Source: Gammaproteobacteria bacterium (GTDB lineage: Bacteria > Pseudomonadota > Gammaproteobacteria > Poriferisulfidales > GCA-002705445). From it: a stretch of 59,962 nt of DNA. Below are positions 36,560-44,996 of this stretch, in pieces. Under the pieces are notes generated by a model. That model was not told the DNA's origin. It saw only the letters and a program-made list of their open reading frames with translations, and did not search any database. The stretch is taken from the NCBI GenBank assembly GCA_029268385.1, contig JAQWPG010000004.1, positions 1 through 59,962 of the forward strand, given 5' to 3'. The first letter of the stretch is position 1, and the number at the start of each line of letters is the position of its first letter. Position numbers and translations under genes: made by a program.

Positions 36560-37439
36560 TCTTCAAAAAAAAATGTTTATAGCTTTAAGTTTAGTTACGC
36601 TAACTATATTTTACTTATTTAAAATGGAAATTAATTTAGATATACAAATCTACCTTTTATTTTTTTTTGTATCGGCAATAGGTTTGCCACATGGATTTTT
36701 CGATTTTTCAATTGGTAAGATAATTTTTAATAAATATATAAAAACATGGGCGTTATGTTTTATTATAATATACTTACTAATAGCAATACTATATTTTATC
36801 TCTTGGATTATTATCCCTGGAATTTCTTTAATTATTTTTTTATTTCTTGCTACATATCACTTTGGTTTCGAAGATCATAATTATCTTAATAAGAAGGGAG
36901 CTGAATATTTAAACATAAATATATTTGTCAAAGGTTCAATTATTGTTTTTACGCCAATATTATTTTACTTTGATGAGGTAAATCATTTATTTACTATACT
37001 AACTGGATCAAGTTTTATTGGAATAGAATTTAATAATATTCAGAAATCTTGCTTTATCATTTTATCTTCGTTCCATATATTTTTTGAAAAAAATAAAAAT
37101 AAACTTCATAAAATAGAAGGGATTCTATGCTTTTTTAATTTTATTTTGCTCCCACCAATATTATCTTTTATACTCTATTTTTGTTTTATGCATTCTATTC
37201 GGCATTTTATTGAATCTATTTATATATCTAATCTAAGGCCAAAAAATTTTACTACTAAAGGTTTCTTAATTTTAATAGTAACTTGTTCATTAATATTTTC
37301 TTTTTTTTCCGTAACTTTTATTTCCAGTACTTATGCAATATCTATTAACGATACAATTATAAAATATATTTTTATAATTTTAGCTTGTTTAACTTTACCC
37401 CATATGATCTTTAATATGTGGCCTTATGAAAATGAATAG
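36540..37439 (+). CDS. blh: Beta-carotene 15,15'-dioxygenase Blh
   Basis: Cleaves beta-carotene to two retinal molecules, the chromophore of the rhodopsin upstream. The 299-residue membrane protein has the four His motifs of the Brp/Blh family: GLPHGFFDFS, TYHFGFED, CFMHSIRHF and LPHMIFNMW. About eight membrane segments. Its end is 2 bp from the end of the convergent yggX gene, and no terminator is seen. Confidence 0.95.
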   Translation: MINTVDNLQKKMFIALSLVTLTIFYLFKMEINLDIQIYLLFFFVSAIGLPHGFFDFSIGKIIFNKYIKTWALCFIIIYLLIAILYFISWIIIPGISLIIFLFLATYHFGFEDHNYLNKKGAEYLNINIFVKGSIIVFTPILFYFDEVNHLFTILTGSSFIGIEFNNIQKSCFIILSSFHIFFEKNKNKLHKIEGILCFFNFILLPPILSFILYFCFMHSIRHFIESIYISNLRPKNFTTKGFLILIVTCSLIFSFFSVTFISSTYAISINDTIIKYIFIILACLTLPHMIFNMWPYENE

Positions 37440-37441
37440 TA

Positions 37442-37705
37442 TTATTCTGGTTTGAAATCTTTCGGAACTTCTGACCCTTCTCCAAAGAAAAATTTTTCCA
37501 TCTCTTCCTCAAGAAATGTTCTAGCTTTAGGCTCAATAGGTGTTAATCTATATTCGTTGATTAACATAGTCATATGTTTAAGCCACAAAGCCCAGGCCTC
37601 TTTAGAAACATTATCAAAAATTTTTTTACCCAATTCGCCTGGGTAAGTTGGTCTATCAAGAGCTTCTAGCTCCTTTTTTAATTTCGCACATACTATCATT
37701 CGCAT
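37442..37705 (-). CDS. yggX: YggX, Fe(2+)-trafficking protein
   Basis: Small cytoplasmic protein linked to iron-sulfur cluster protection. Here 87 residues: [16 protein letters not shown] with the single conserved Cys, [25 protein letters not shown], and the [28 protein letters not shown] tail are all standard. Its start overlaps the last base of mutY, the arrangement conserved in gammaproteobacteria. Confidence 0.97.
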   Translation of the reverse strand: MRMIVCAKLKKELEALDRPTYPGELGKKIFDNVSKEAWALWLKHMTMLINEYRLTPIEPKARTFLEEEMEKFFFGEGSEVPKDFKPE

Positions 37706-38772
37706 TATTTTTGCTCCCTTTTCAGTTTGTCTATAATCATCATTATTGGTTTTGACGATCCAATCTTATCATAAATATTTTTCCAGCAATAATTATCAAC
37801 TTCTGTACATTTTTTTAACTCAACTTTTATAATGTCTATTTTAAGTTTTAGATGAGATAGATTGTGTTCAATATAATCATACTGAGAACTTGTGCCTGAG
37901 ATATTATTAGATAGTAAAAATTTTTTATATTCATTAACTCCATTAAAACTTGGTAGGTTCCATAGATTTGCCCAAATACCATCAGAAGGATTTTTTTTCA
38001 TCAGTACAAATTTCTCACTTTCGTATTTTTGTATTAGTAATAAATATAAATTTACATGTTTTTTAACTAATTTTTGTTTTTTTTCAGGAATTTTGTCTGT
38101 TAATTTCAATTTTAGTGATTTGCATTTTTTATTTAAAGGACATTCATTGCATAAAGGATTTTTTTTTACACAGACTAATGCACCCAAATCCATAATAGAT
38201 TGCGTAAATATATTATTATTATTAGCTGGTAATAAGGACTCAGAAATATTCCATAGATTATTCTCATTATCATTTATACCTTTAATAGCAAAGTATCTTT
38301 TTATTACTCTTTTTACATTACCATCAAGAATTGGATATTTTTTATTATAGGCGATTGATAAAATAGCCCCAGCTGTAGATTTTCCAATACCTGGTAAATC
38401 TAAAATATCTTCATATTTTTTTGGAAATATATAATTATATTTATTTTTAAGAATTTGCGATGTTTTATAAATATTTTCTGCTCTTCTGTAGTAACCTAGT
38501 CCTGTCCATAGCTCTAATAAATCATCTAATTTTGAATTTGATAATGATTTTATGTTGGGGTATTTTATTAAAAATTCTTTATAGTATGGTAATACTGTTT
38601 TAACTTGCGTTTGTTGAAGCATGATTTCAGAAATCCAAACCTTATAAGGTGAAATTTTTATTTGCCATGGTAAATTATGACGACCGTTTTTTTTATGCCA
38701 GGAGATTAAATCCTCTGCAAAATTATTTAATAATAATTTATTTTGCTCTATTCCAATCACCGGAGGCGCCAC
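37705..38772 (-). CDS. mutY: A/G-specific adenine glycosylase MutY
   Basis: Removes adenine mispaired with 8-oxoG. The 355-residue protein carries the catalytic [16 protein letters not shown], the helix-hairpin-helix [13 protein letters not shown], the LDGNVKRV region with catalytic Asp, the [4Fe-4S] motif with spacing C-x6-C-x2-C-x5-C ([17 protein letters not shown]), and a C-terminal Nudix-like domain. The start overlaps the end of moaC by 35 bp; a GTG at 38760 would shorten this to 23 bp. Confidence 0.95.
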   Translation of the reverse strand: MAPPVIGIEQNKLLLNNFAEDLISWHKKNGRHNLPWQIKISPYKVWISEIMLQQTQVKTVLPYYKEFLIKYPNIKSLSNSKLDDLLELWTGLGYYRRAENIYKTSQILKNKYNYIFPKKYEDILDLPGIGKSTAGAILSIAYNKKYPILDGNVKRVIKRYFAIKGINDNENNLWNISESLLPANNNNIFTQSIMDLGALVCVKKNPLCNECPLNKKCKSLKLKLTDKIPEKKQKLVKKHVNLYLLLIQKYESEKFVLMKKNPSDGIWANLWNLPSFNGVNEYKKFLLSNNISGTSSQYDYIEHNLSHLKLKIDIIKVELKKCTEVDNYCWKNIYDKIGSSKPIMMIIDKLKREQK

Positions 38773-39220
38773 CCTTTTTTGACTCTAATTGAATTTCAGA
38801 AATTATCATACCTCTATCTATTGATTTGCACATATCGTAAATTGTCAGAAGGCCAATCTGAACTGCAATAAGTGCCTCCATTTCAACTCCTGTTTGACCT
38901 GTGGTTGTAACATTAGCTTTGCAATGCACATATTTTTTTGATGAGTTAACCTTAAATGAAATAGATACAGATGATAAATTTATGTTATGACACAAAGGTA
39001 TTAAGTCAGAAGTTTTTTTTGAGGCCATTATTGCTGCAATTCTTGCAACACCTAATACGTCCCCTTTTTTATGAGTACCTTCTTTTATTTTTTTTATAGA
39101 ATTAACAGACATATATATCTTGCCGCTAGCAAGAGCTATTCTATTTGTGTTATCCTTATTATGGATATCTACCATATAAGCATCACCAGATTTATTAAAA
39201 TGTGTTAGATTTTTTTTCAT
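38738..39220 (-). CDS. moaC: Cyclic pyranopterin monophosphate synthase MoaC
   Basis: Second step of molybdenum cofactor synthesis. The 160-residue protein has the IPLCHNINLSSVSI block, TTTGQTGVEMEALIAVQIGLLTIYDMCKSIDRGMII and KKGGASGDW, all diagnostic. Divergent from moaD with 40 bp between starts. moaA is not in the window. Confidence 0.96.
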   Translation of the reverse strand: MKKNLTHFNKSGDAYMVDIHNKDNTNRIALASGKIYMSVNSIKKIKEGTHKKGDVLGVARIAAIMASKKTSDLIPLCHNINLSSVSISFKVNSSKKYVHCKANVTTTGQTGVEMEALIAVQIGLLTIYDMCKSIDRGMIISEIQLESKKGGASGDWNRAK

Positions 39221-39260
39221 TAAAATTTTGTTTATAGTTTTATTTATAGTGTACCAAAAT

Positions 39261-39494
39261 ATGAAAATAAAAGTAATTTACTTAGCAAGATTATCAGAAG
39301 ATATGGGGAAAAAAGAAGAGTATCTTGAAATCTCAGAATCTGAATCAACTATTAAAGATATTTATTTAAAGCTTAATCTTGACAAATTAAATTATAAGAT
39401 TTATTCCGCTAAAAATTTTGAACATTCAGAATTTGACTCTAATATAAAAGATAACGATGAGGTTGCTTTTTTCCCTACGATTACAGGCGGGTAG
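39261..39494 (+). CDS. moaD: Molybdopterin synthase sulfur carrier MoaD
   Basis: Small ubiquitin-like sulfur carrier for molybdopterin synthase, 77 residues ending in the required Gly-Gly (ITGG). The start MKIKVIYLARLSEDMGKKEE at ATG 39261 is preferred to a TTG or other start at 39228, which would add 11 odd hydrophobic residues. The usual partner moaE does not follow: the next gene is degQ on the opposite strand, 20 bp away. Confidence 0.9.
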   Translation: MKIKVIYLARLSEDMGKKEEYLEISESESTIKDIYLKLNLDKLNYKIYSAKNFEHSEFDSNIKDNDEVAFFPTITGG

Positions 39495-39514
39495 TTTGAA
39501 GAATTATAAGAAAT

Positions 39515-40882
39515 TTATTTTAGTAAAAGGAAAGCTGTCCTATTACCTCTTTGAACATGAACTATAAGTTCAGAATCATTTTCACCAGAAACAATTTCTA
39601 AGTCTTTAATTTTTTGTACAGGAATATTATTTATAGAAAGTATAATATCATTTTTTCTAATACCTATAGAATATGCCCTACTGTTTTTTTTAATTTTAAT
39701 TATTTTTATGCCACTTATCTTTCCATACTCAGGCATTTTTTTTGTAATTTCTCCAAATATAATACCTTGAAGTCTTGGGTTAATTTTAATGCCATCTTTT
39801 TTTGAATATTTTGGCTCTGTTATTTTTACATTAGTCGTAACAATTTTTCCTTTTCTATTAATCTCCATTAATATTGTGCTATTCAATTTTAGAAGACCTA
39901 TTTTATTCCTCATTGCAGAAGTATTTTTAATAATTTCATTATTAATTTTCAGCACAACATCACCTATTTTGATTCCAGCAATATCTGCGGGCGAACCTTC
40001 TTGAACGCGAGTTATAATTGCTCCTTTACTCGTATTTATTCCAAAAGCTTTTGATAAATCGCTTGTGAGGTCTTGAGCAGAAACACCAAGATAACCTCTT
40101 CTTACTTTGCCGTATTTAATTAATTGTTCTGTTACATCTAGAGCCATATTTACTGGTATTGCTAATCCAATACCAACACTACCTGAGCCACCTTTTGAGC
40201 CAATAATAGCTGTATTTATACCAATTAATTCACCTTTCAAGTTGACTAAAGCTCCGCCAGAATTACCAGGATTAATTGAAGCATCAGTTTGAATAAAGTT
40301 TTCATATGCCTCTATACCTAAACCTGATCTACCTAATGCGCTTACAATTCCTGATGTTACAGTTTGCCCAATTCCAAATGGATTTCCTATTGCTACAACA
40401 AAATCTCCTACTCTTAGTTTTTCAGAATCAGAAAAGTTTAAAGAAGTTAAGTTATTTGCAATAATTTTTATAACTGCAATATCAGAAGCGGGATCTGATC
40501 CTACTAAAGTTGCCTTTAGTTCTCTACCGTCATGAAGCTTTACTTTTATATCTTTCGCTTTTGCAATCACATGATTGTTAGTTATTATGTAACCCTTTTT
40601 GCTATCTATTATTACCCCAGAACCTAGACCTGACCTATTTCTTTTTTTAGATTTTTGTTGCTCAGGGATATTAAAGAATTTTCTTAAAAAAGGATCGTCA
40701 ATATAATTATTTTTCCCTTCTACTTCGCTAATAGTATAAATATTTACAACTGCTGGAGTAACATTTTCTAACATTGGTGCAAGCGAAGGAACTCCAGCGC
40801 TATATAAATTTGATGTATTAGATAATGATGCTGTAGAAAAAAGCATTAGCGATAACAAAATTAATTTTCTTAATAGATCCAT
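39515..40882 (-). CDS. degQ: Periplasmic DegQ/DegP-type serine protease
   Basis: HtrA-family protease and chaperone, 455 residues. A signal peptide (LRKLILLSLMLFSTASLS) leads into the trypsin-like domain with TNNHVIAKA (His), SDPASDIAVIKI (Asp) and DASINPGNSGGALVN (Ser), followed by two PDZ domains, the first starting GYLGVSAQDLT. Acts on misfolded periplasmic proteins. It lies 6 bp after the asparaginase-like gene in transcription order. Confidence 0.94.
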   Translation of the reverse strand: MDLLRKLILLSLMLFSTASLSNTSNLYSAGVPSLAPMLENVTPAVVNIYTISEVEGKNNYIDDPFLRKFFNIPEQQKSKKRNRSGLGSGVIIDSKKGYIITNNHVIAKAKDIKVKLHDGRELKATLVGSDPASDIAVIKIIANNLTSLNFSDSEKLRVGDFVVAIGNPFGIGQTVTSGIVSALGRSGLGIEAYENFIQTDASINPGNSGGALVNLKGELIGINTAIIGSKGGSGSVGIGLAIPVNMALDVTEQLIKYGKVRRGYLGVSAQDLTSDLSKAFGINTSKGAIITRVQEGSPADIAGIKIGDVVLKINNEIIKNTSAMRNKIGLLKLNSTILMEINRKGKIVTTNVKITEPKYSKKDGIKINPRLQGIIFGEITKKMPEYGKISGIKIIKIKKNSRAYSIGIRKNDIILSINNIPVQKIKDLEIVSGENDSELIVHVQRGNRTAFLLLK

Positions 40883-40888
40883 TTAATT

Positions 40889-41374
40889 TTAACTCTTGTT
40901 TTCAAATTTTCCTAAATCTATATTTTTTCTTACGTTGTCAGAACTAAAGATTCTGCCACTCATTGCTATATAAATGCCTTCATCTAAACTTAATGCTGCT
41001 GCGAAAGCGAAACCTGAATTAAATACTGCATCTGTTTTTTTAAATCTTGCTGGCTGCATAGCTCCAGTTAAAACTATTGTTTTATCTTCTATATCCTCTA
41101 AAAATTTTGCTGTATCAATCATAGTGTCTGTTCCGTGTGTGATAAGTATTCTTTCTTCCTCGCATTCGATAACAGATTTTTTTATTAATTCTCTCTCTTC
41201 CTGATTTATATCCAGACTATCTTTTTTTAATATAGATTGGACTCTATATTCAGATGTCACATTTCCTTCATCAAGTATTGAAGATATGCATGGCTCACCA
41301 ATGCTATATTCGCTATTAGCATCGAAATATACTTTGTCAAAAGTACCTCCAGTTGTAAGGATCGCTATACTCAT
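40889..41374 (-). CDS. Half-length asparaginase-like protein
   Basis: 161 residues matching only the N-terminal domain of type I/II L-asparaginases. TTGGTF near residue 8 holds the nucleophile Thr, and ITHGTDTMIDTA holds the second Thr and Asp-Lys-region; VLTGAMQPA follows. The usual C-terminal domain (about 150 more residues) is missing, and the frame ends cleanly without remnants in the adjoining 6 bp, so this is probably a natural short family rather than a pseudogene. Whether it hydrolyses asparagine is uncertain. Confidence 0.8.
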   Translation of the reverse strand: MSIAILTTGGTFDKVYFDANSEYSIGEPCISSILDEGNVTSEYRVQSILKKDSLDINQEERELIKKSVIECEEERILITHGTDTMIDTAKFLEDIEDKTIVLTGAMQPARFKKTDAVFNSGFAFAAALSLDEGIYIAMSGRIFSSDNVRKNIDLGKFENKS

Positions 41375-41491
41375 AATTTCTATTCTCCAATACCGTTATA
41401 TACTATGTTATTATCCTAAATGTGTAATTCTTCACAAAAATAGGAAATAAGCAAATTTATTTTATTTATCAATATATTGAGACAGCAAGTT

Positions 41492-42211
41492 ATGAGAAAA
41501 AACGGACGAAAACCAGATGAACTTAGGAATATTGTAATTACAAAAAATTATATCTCTCATCCTGAGGGTTCAGTTTTAGTAGAATTTGGAAATACTAAGG
41601 TTATATGTAATGCCACTATAGAAAACAATGTTCCCCGTTTTTTAAAAGGGAAAAATATGGGATGGGTTACTGCCGAATACGGAATGTTGCCTAGATCAAC
41701 AAACGAAAGAATGAGAAGAGAGGCAAAAAATAAGCAAAGTGGGCGAACAATGGAAATCCAGAGGTTAATCGGTAGATCTTTAAGATCTTCGGTTAATCTT
41801 GATAAGTTAGGTGAAAAATCGATCACCATAGACTGCGATGTAATCCAAGCTGATGGAGGAACCAGAACAGCATCTATAACTGGCGGCTTTGTAGCACTAT
41901 GCCTTGCGTTAAGAAGCCAAGAGAATGATGATTTTAGTTCTGCCGATGCTATAAAATCTTATACAGGATCAGTTTCCCTTGGAAAAGTTAACGGGGAAGT
42001 AGTTTTAGATCTTGATTATGAAGAAGATTCGAATGCTGAAACAGATATGAATTTTATAATGAATGACGAGGGGAATTTTATTGAAATACAGGGGACAGCC
42101 GAGGAAGGATCATTTTCGCATGATGAATTAAATAAAATGGTAGCTCTAGCATCTAAAGGTATTAAAAAAATTATTGAAATTCAGAAAGAGACTCTAAATA
42201 GCTATGATTAA
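41492..42211 (+). CDS. rph: Ribonuclease PH
   Basis: 3'-to-5' phosphorolytic exonuclease that trims tRNA ends. The 239-residue chain reads [20 protein letters not shown], then [30 protein letters not shown]-like [26 protein letters not shown] and [19 protein letters not shown], all canonical. ATG 41492 matches the family start; TTG 41477 would add five residues. It overlaps rdgB by 8 bp, as in Pseudomonas. Confidence 0.97.
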   Translation: MRKNGRKPDELRNIVITKNYISHPEGSVLVEFGNTKVICNATIENNVPRFLKGKNMGWVTAEYGMLPRSTNERMRREAKNKQSGRTMEIQRLIGRSLRSSVNLDKLGEKSITIDCDVIQADGGTRTASITGGFVALCLALRSQENDDFSSADAIKSYTGSVSLGKVNGEVVLDLDYEEDSNAETDMNFIMNDEGNFIEIQGTAEEGSFSHDELNKMVALASKGIKKIIEIQKETLNSYD

Positions 42212-42794
42212 AATTGTTTTAGCTTCAAATAATAATCATAAAGTAAAAGAGTTTGAAAGAATATTAGGAAATACTAATATAGAATTAATACCGCAAAGAA
42301 AATTAGGTATTCCAGAGATTCCAGAGACTGGCTTAACATTTTTAGAAAATTCCATATTAAAAGCAAGAAATGCATCTTTATTAGCAAATATGCCAGCTAT
42401 AGCTGATGACTCTGGCATAGAAGTTGATGCGCTTTCAGGAAGGCCAGGAATATATTCTGCACGATATGCAGGAGAAAATTGTAATGATTCAGCCAATAAT
42501 CAATTATTATTAAAAGAGTTAAGCGGTACGCCATATAAAGAAAGAACAGCCCGATATAGGTGTGTTATTGTGTATTTAGAGTCATATGATCATCCTACAC
42601 CCAAAATATTTGATGCATCCTGGGAAGGCCTTATAGGTACCAAAGAAATTGGAAATAATGGTTTTGGTTACGACCCTTTATTTTACGTACCAGAGCATAG
42701 TTGTACTGCCGCTGAGCTCTCAGAAAAGCAGAAAAATGCTATAAGTCATCGTGGGAAAGCACTCAAAGAATTTCAAAAAAAATTTATTGCTTAA
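42204..42794 (+). CDS. rdgB: XTP/dITP pyrophosphatase RdgB
   Basis: House-cleaning nucleotide pyrophosphatase removing dITP and XTP. The 196-residue protein shows the entrance motif [12 protein letters not shown], the acidic site [22 protein letters not shown] and the C-terminal [12 protein letters not shown] and SHRGKAL. It is followed by the long gene-free DnaA-box region. Confidence 0.96.
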   Translation: MIKIVLASNNNHKVKEFERILGNTNIELIPQRKLGIPEIPETGLTFLENSILKARNASLLANMPAIADDSGIEVDALSGRPGIYSARYAGENCNDSANNQLLLKELSGTPYKERTARYRCVIVYLESYDHPTPKIFDASWEGLIGTKEIGNNGFGYDPLFYVPEHSCTAAELSEKQKNAISHRGKALKEFQKKFIA

Positions 42795-43266
42795 ACTACC
42801 AAAAATATATTATTTTTTTTAAAAAAAATAACAAAAAAAAGTTGATTTTTTATATTTTTTTAAAATTACACATGAAATTAGGGGTATTTATACACAGATA
42901 ATTTTTTTGTCAACATTTTTTGTATATTTATTAAAAATAATTTTAAAGAAAAATAATTAAAATTTATTATTAAAATCAATAACTTATATTGTTCAAAATT
43001 TGACCATTTTAATAGCTATGAAAGTATGTTTGAAGACTATTAAAAAAAATTAGTTTTTTACACAGACTTATCCACAATTTTTGTGGATATAAAAAATATC
43101 CCTAGAAAACAGTTATTTATGCATATTTATTAAAAATAAATAACAAATACCAACCTAAATGAAGGTTATTTTCTTTAATTATTTGCTCAATTGGCACAAT
43201 ATTACTTGTGGCAGTAAGTTTCTTTAGGTATCATTCACTTTCTTTAAATTGTGATAACATAGAGTA
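42795..43266. other. Candidate chromosomal replication origin (oriC-like)
   Basis: A 472-bp gene-free stretch, exceptional for this compact window. It holds two perfect TTATNCACA DnaA boxes, TTATACACA at 42888-42896 and TTATCCACA at 43068-43076, and near-matches at 43056-43064 (TTTTACACA), 43082-43090 (complement of ATATCCACA) and 43117-43125 (TTATGCATA). Long A/T runs at about 42801-42860, 42901-42970 and 43126-43145 could serve as unwinding elements. No open frame or RNA is seen. The rpmE promoter must also lie here. An origin is inferred; dnaA or dnaN is not in the window. Confidence 0.55.
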
Positions 43267-43473
43267 ATGCAAAAAAATATTCATCCAAAATATAGTGATA
43301 TTGAAGTTACTTGTAGCTGTGGAAATAAATTTACCACAAGATCAACATTCAAAGACCCTGTTATGACAGTTGATGTCTGCTCCAAATGCCATCCTTTCTA
43401 CACTGGTAAGCAGAAAATATTAGATACAGCTGGCCAAGTTGATAAGTTCAAAAAAAGATACAACAAAACTTAA
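43267..43473 (+). CDS. rpmE: 50S ribosomal protein L31, zinc-binding form
   Basis: Ribosomal protein bL31, 68 residues: [20 protein letters not shown], with Cys16, Cys18, Cys38 and Cys41 forming the zinc site, and [14 protein letters not shown]. The four cysteines mark the zinc-binding type, replaced by the paralogue ykgM under zinc limitation in some bacteria. Confidence 0.98.
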   Translation: MQKNIHPKYSDIEVTCSCGNKFTTRSTFKDPVMTVDVCSKCHPFYTGKQKILDTAGQVDKFKKRYNKT

Positions 43474-43526
43474 TTTCCAGTTAATAATTCTTTAAATCTG
43501 TAATTTTTTTCGGCAATATTAGAAGT

Positions 43527-44993
43527 ATGGATAGAAGATCATTTTTAAAAGCTTCAACATTGCTTTCTGTCAGCGGAACCCTCCCCTCATGCGCAACAAA
43601 CCCCGTTACTGGAGAAAAAGATTTAATTTTGCTTAATGAAGATGAGGAAGCGGAATTAGGAAGAGCTTCTCATAAGCAGATAATGAAGGCATATAGTCGT
43701 TACAATGATCCAAAGATTTTGGAATATGTAACAGAATTAGGGGAGAAGTTAGCAACTGTTAGCCATAGAAATGAATTAATATATCATTTTACTGTACTAG
43801 ACAGCCCCCAAGTGAATGCCTTTGCTGTACCAGGTGGTTACGTATACATTACTAGAGGCATGTTAGCTTATTTGGGAAGTGAAGCAGAGCTATGCGGGGT
43901 TCTTGGTCATGAGCTAGGACATATAACAGCTAGGCACGGAGTAAAGCAGTACTCAAAAAATCAAGTCACAAATATTTTTACTACAGTGGTTTCAATTTTA
44001 GTTGGTAATAGAAGTCTTGCAAATTTGAGTCAACTTGCAACAACAGCAATTTTAAGAGGGTTCGGAAGAGAAGCAGAATTGGAAGCTGACAGGGTTGGCG
44101 CAGAATATATCGCAAAAATTGGATATGATCCTGATGCATTAAAAAATGTTATAGGTGTTTTAAAAAATCAAGAAGAGTTTGATAAAGTCCTTGCTGAAGA
44201 AGAAGGAAGAGAGCCTTATGCATATCATGGAGTTTTTTCAACCCATCCAGACAATGATAAGAGGCTACAAGAAGTAATAAAAGCAGCTAAGAAAAACATT
44301 AATAAAATAAAATTAGACGAAAATAAAATAAAATATTTGAACACAATACAAGGAATACCATTTGGCCCAGGAGAGGGTCAAGGCTCATCAAGGGGGTCAA
44401 GTTTCTACCATACAGAATTAGATTTTACACTAAAGTTTCCTAAAGGTTGGAAAATAGAGAATTTACCAACTTCAGTTTTGGGCACATCAAAAGATAGAGG
44501 AACTTTAATAGAATTAACAATGAGAGATTTAAATAGAAAAATTTCAGCAAAAGAATTAGTTGGGCGACTATATGGAGATGATTATAAGAACGGTAAAGAA
44601 ATTAATACTTCAGAATATAAAGGATATGTAGCAACTGTAGAAATCAATACAAGTTTTGGTGACGGACATAAATGTAGAGTAGCTATATTGTACAAGAATA
44701 AAAAAGAAGCATTTCAGTTTATAGCAACAACAAAAGATGAAAAAAACTTTGAAAAAAATATTGGAATTTTTGACGACACTATTAAATCAATTAGAAAACT
44801 AAAAGCGTCAGAGAAAGAATATGGTGAACCAAAAAGAATTAAACTATATAAGGTGAAAAAAGGAGACACTTTCAAAAGTCTTTCTCTTAAATCCTCATTC
44901 AGCACTCATGCTGAAAATAGACTGAGAGTTATAAACAACATGTTTCCTACTGGCGAGCCAATAATAGGCAGCACCATTAAATTAGTATATTAA
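43527..44993 (+). CDS. M48 metalloprotease lipoprotein with LysM-like C-terminus
   Basis: A 488-residue envelope zinc protease. The N-terminus MDRRSFLKASTLLSVSG has a twin-arginine-like motif and a lipobox-like Cys in PSCATNPVTGE. The catalytic LGHELGHITARHG is near residue 128 and the third ligand glutamate lies in REAELEADRVGAEY. The end, YKVKKGDTFKSLSLKSS, resembles a LysM peptidoglycan-binding motif. Similar to BepA/LoiP-type proteases, but longer. dsbD follows after 3 bp. Confidence 0.88.
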   Translation: MDRRSFLKASTLLSVSGTLPSCATNPVTGEKDLILLNEDEEAELGRASHKQIMKAYSRYNDPKILEYVTELGEKLATVSHRNELIYHFTVLDSPQVNAFAVPGGYVYITRGMLAYLGSEAELCGVLGHELGHITARHGVKQYSKNQVTNIFTTVVSILVGNRSLANLSQLATTAILRGFGREAELEADRVGAEYIAKIGYDPDALKNVIGVLKNQEEFDKVLAEEEGREPYAYHGVFSTHPDNDKRLQEVIKAAKKNINKIKLDENKIKYLNTIQGIPFGPGEGQGSSRGSSFYHTELDFTLKFPKGWKIENLPTSVLGTSKDRGTLIELTMRDLNRKISAKELVGRLYGDDYKNGKEINTSEYKGYVATVEINTSFGDGHKCRVAILYKNKKEAFQFIATTKDEKNFEKNIGIFDDTIKSIRKLKASEKEYGEPKRIKLYKVKKGDTFKSLSLKSSFSTHAENRLRVINNMFPTGEPIIGSTIKLVY

Positions 44994-44996
44994 GAT

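Noticed and set aside
40889-41374. Asparaginase gene as a frameshifted pseudogene
   Set aside because: No residual C-terminal asparaginase sequence is found downstream in any frame before degQ begins 6 bp later.
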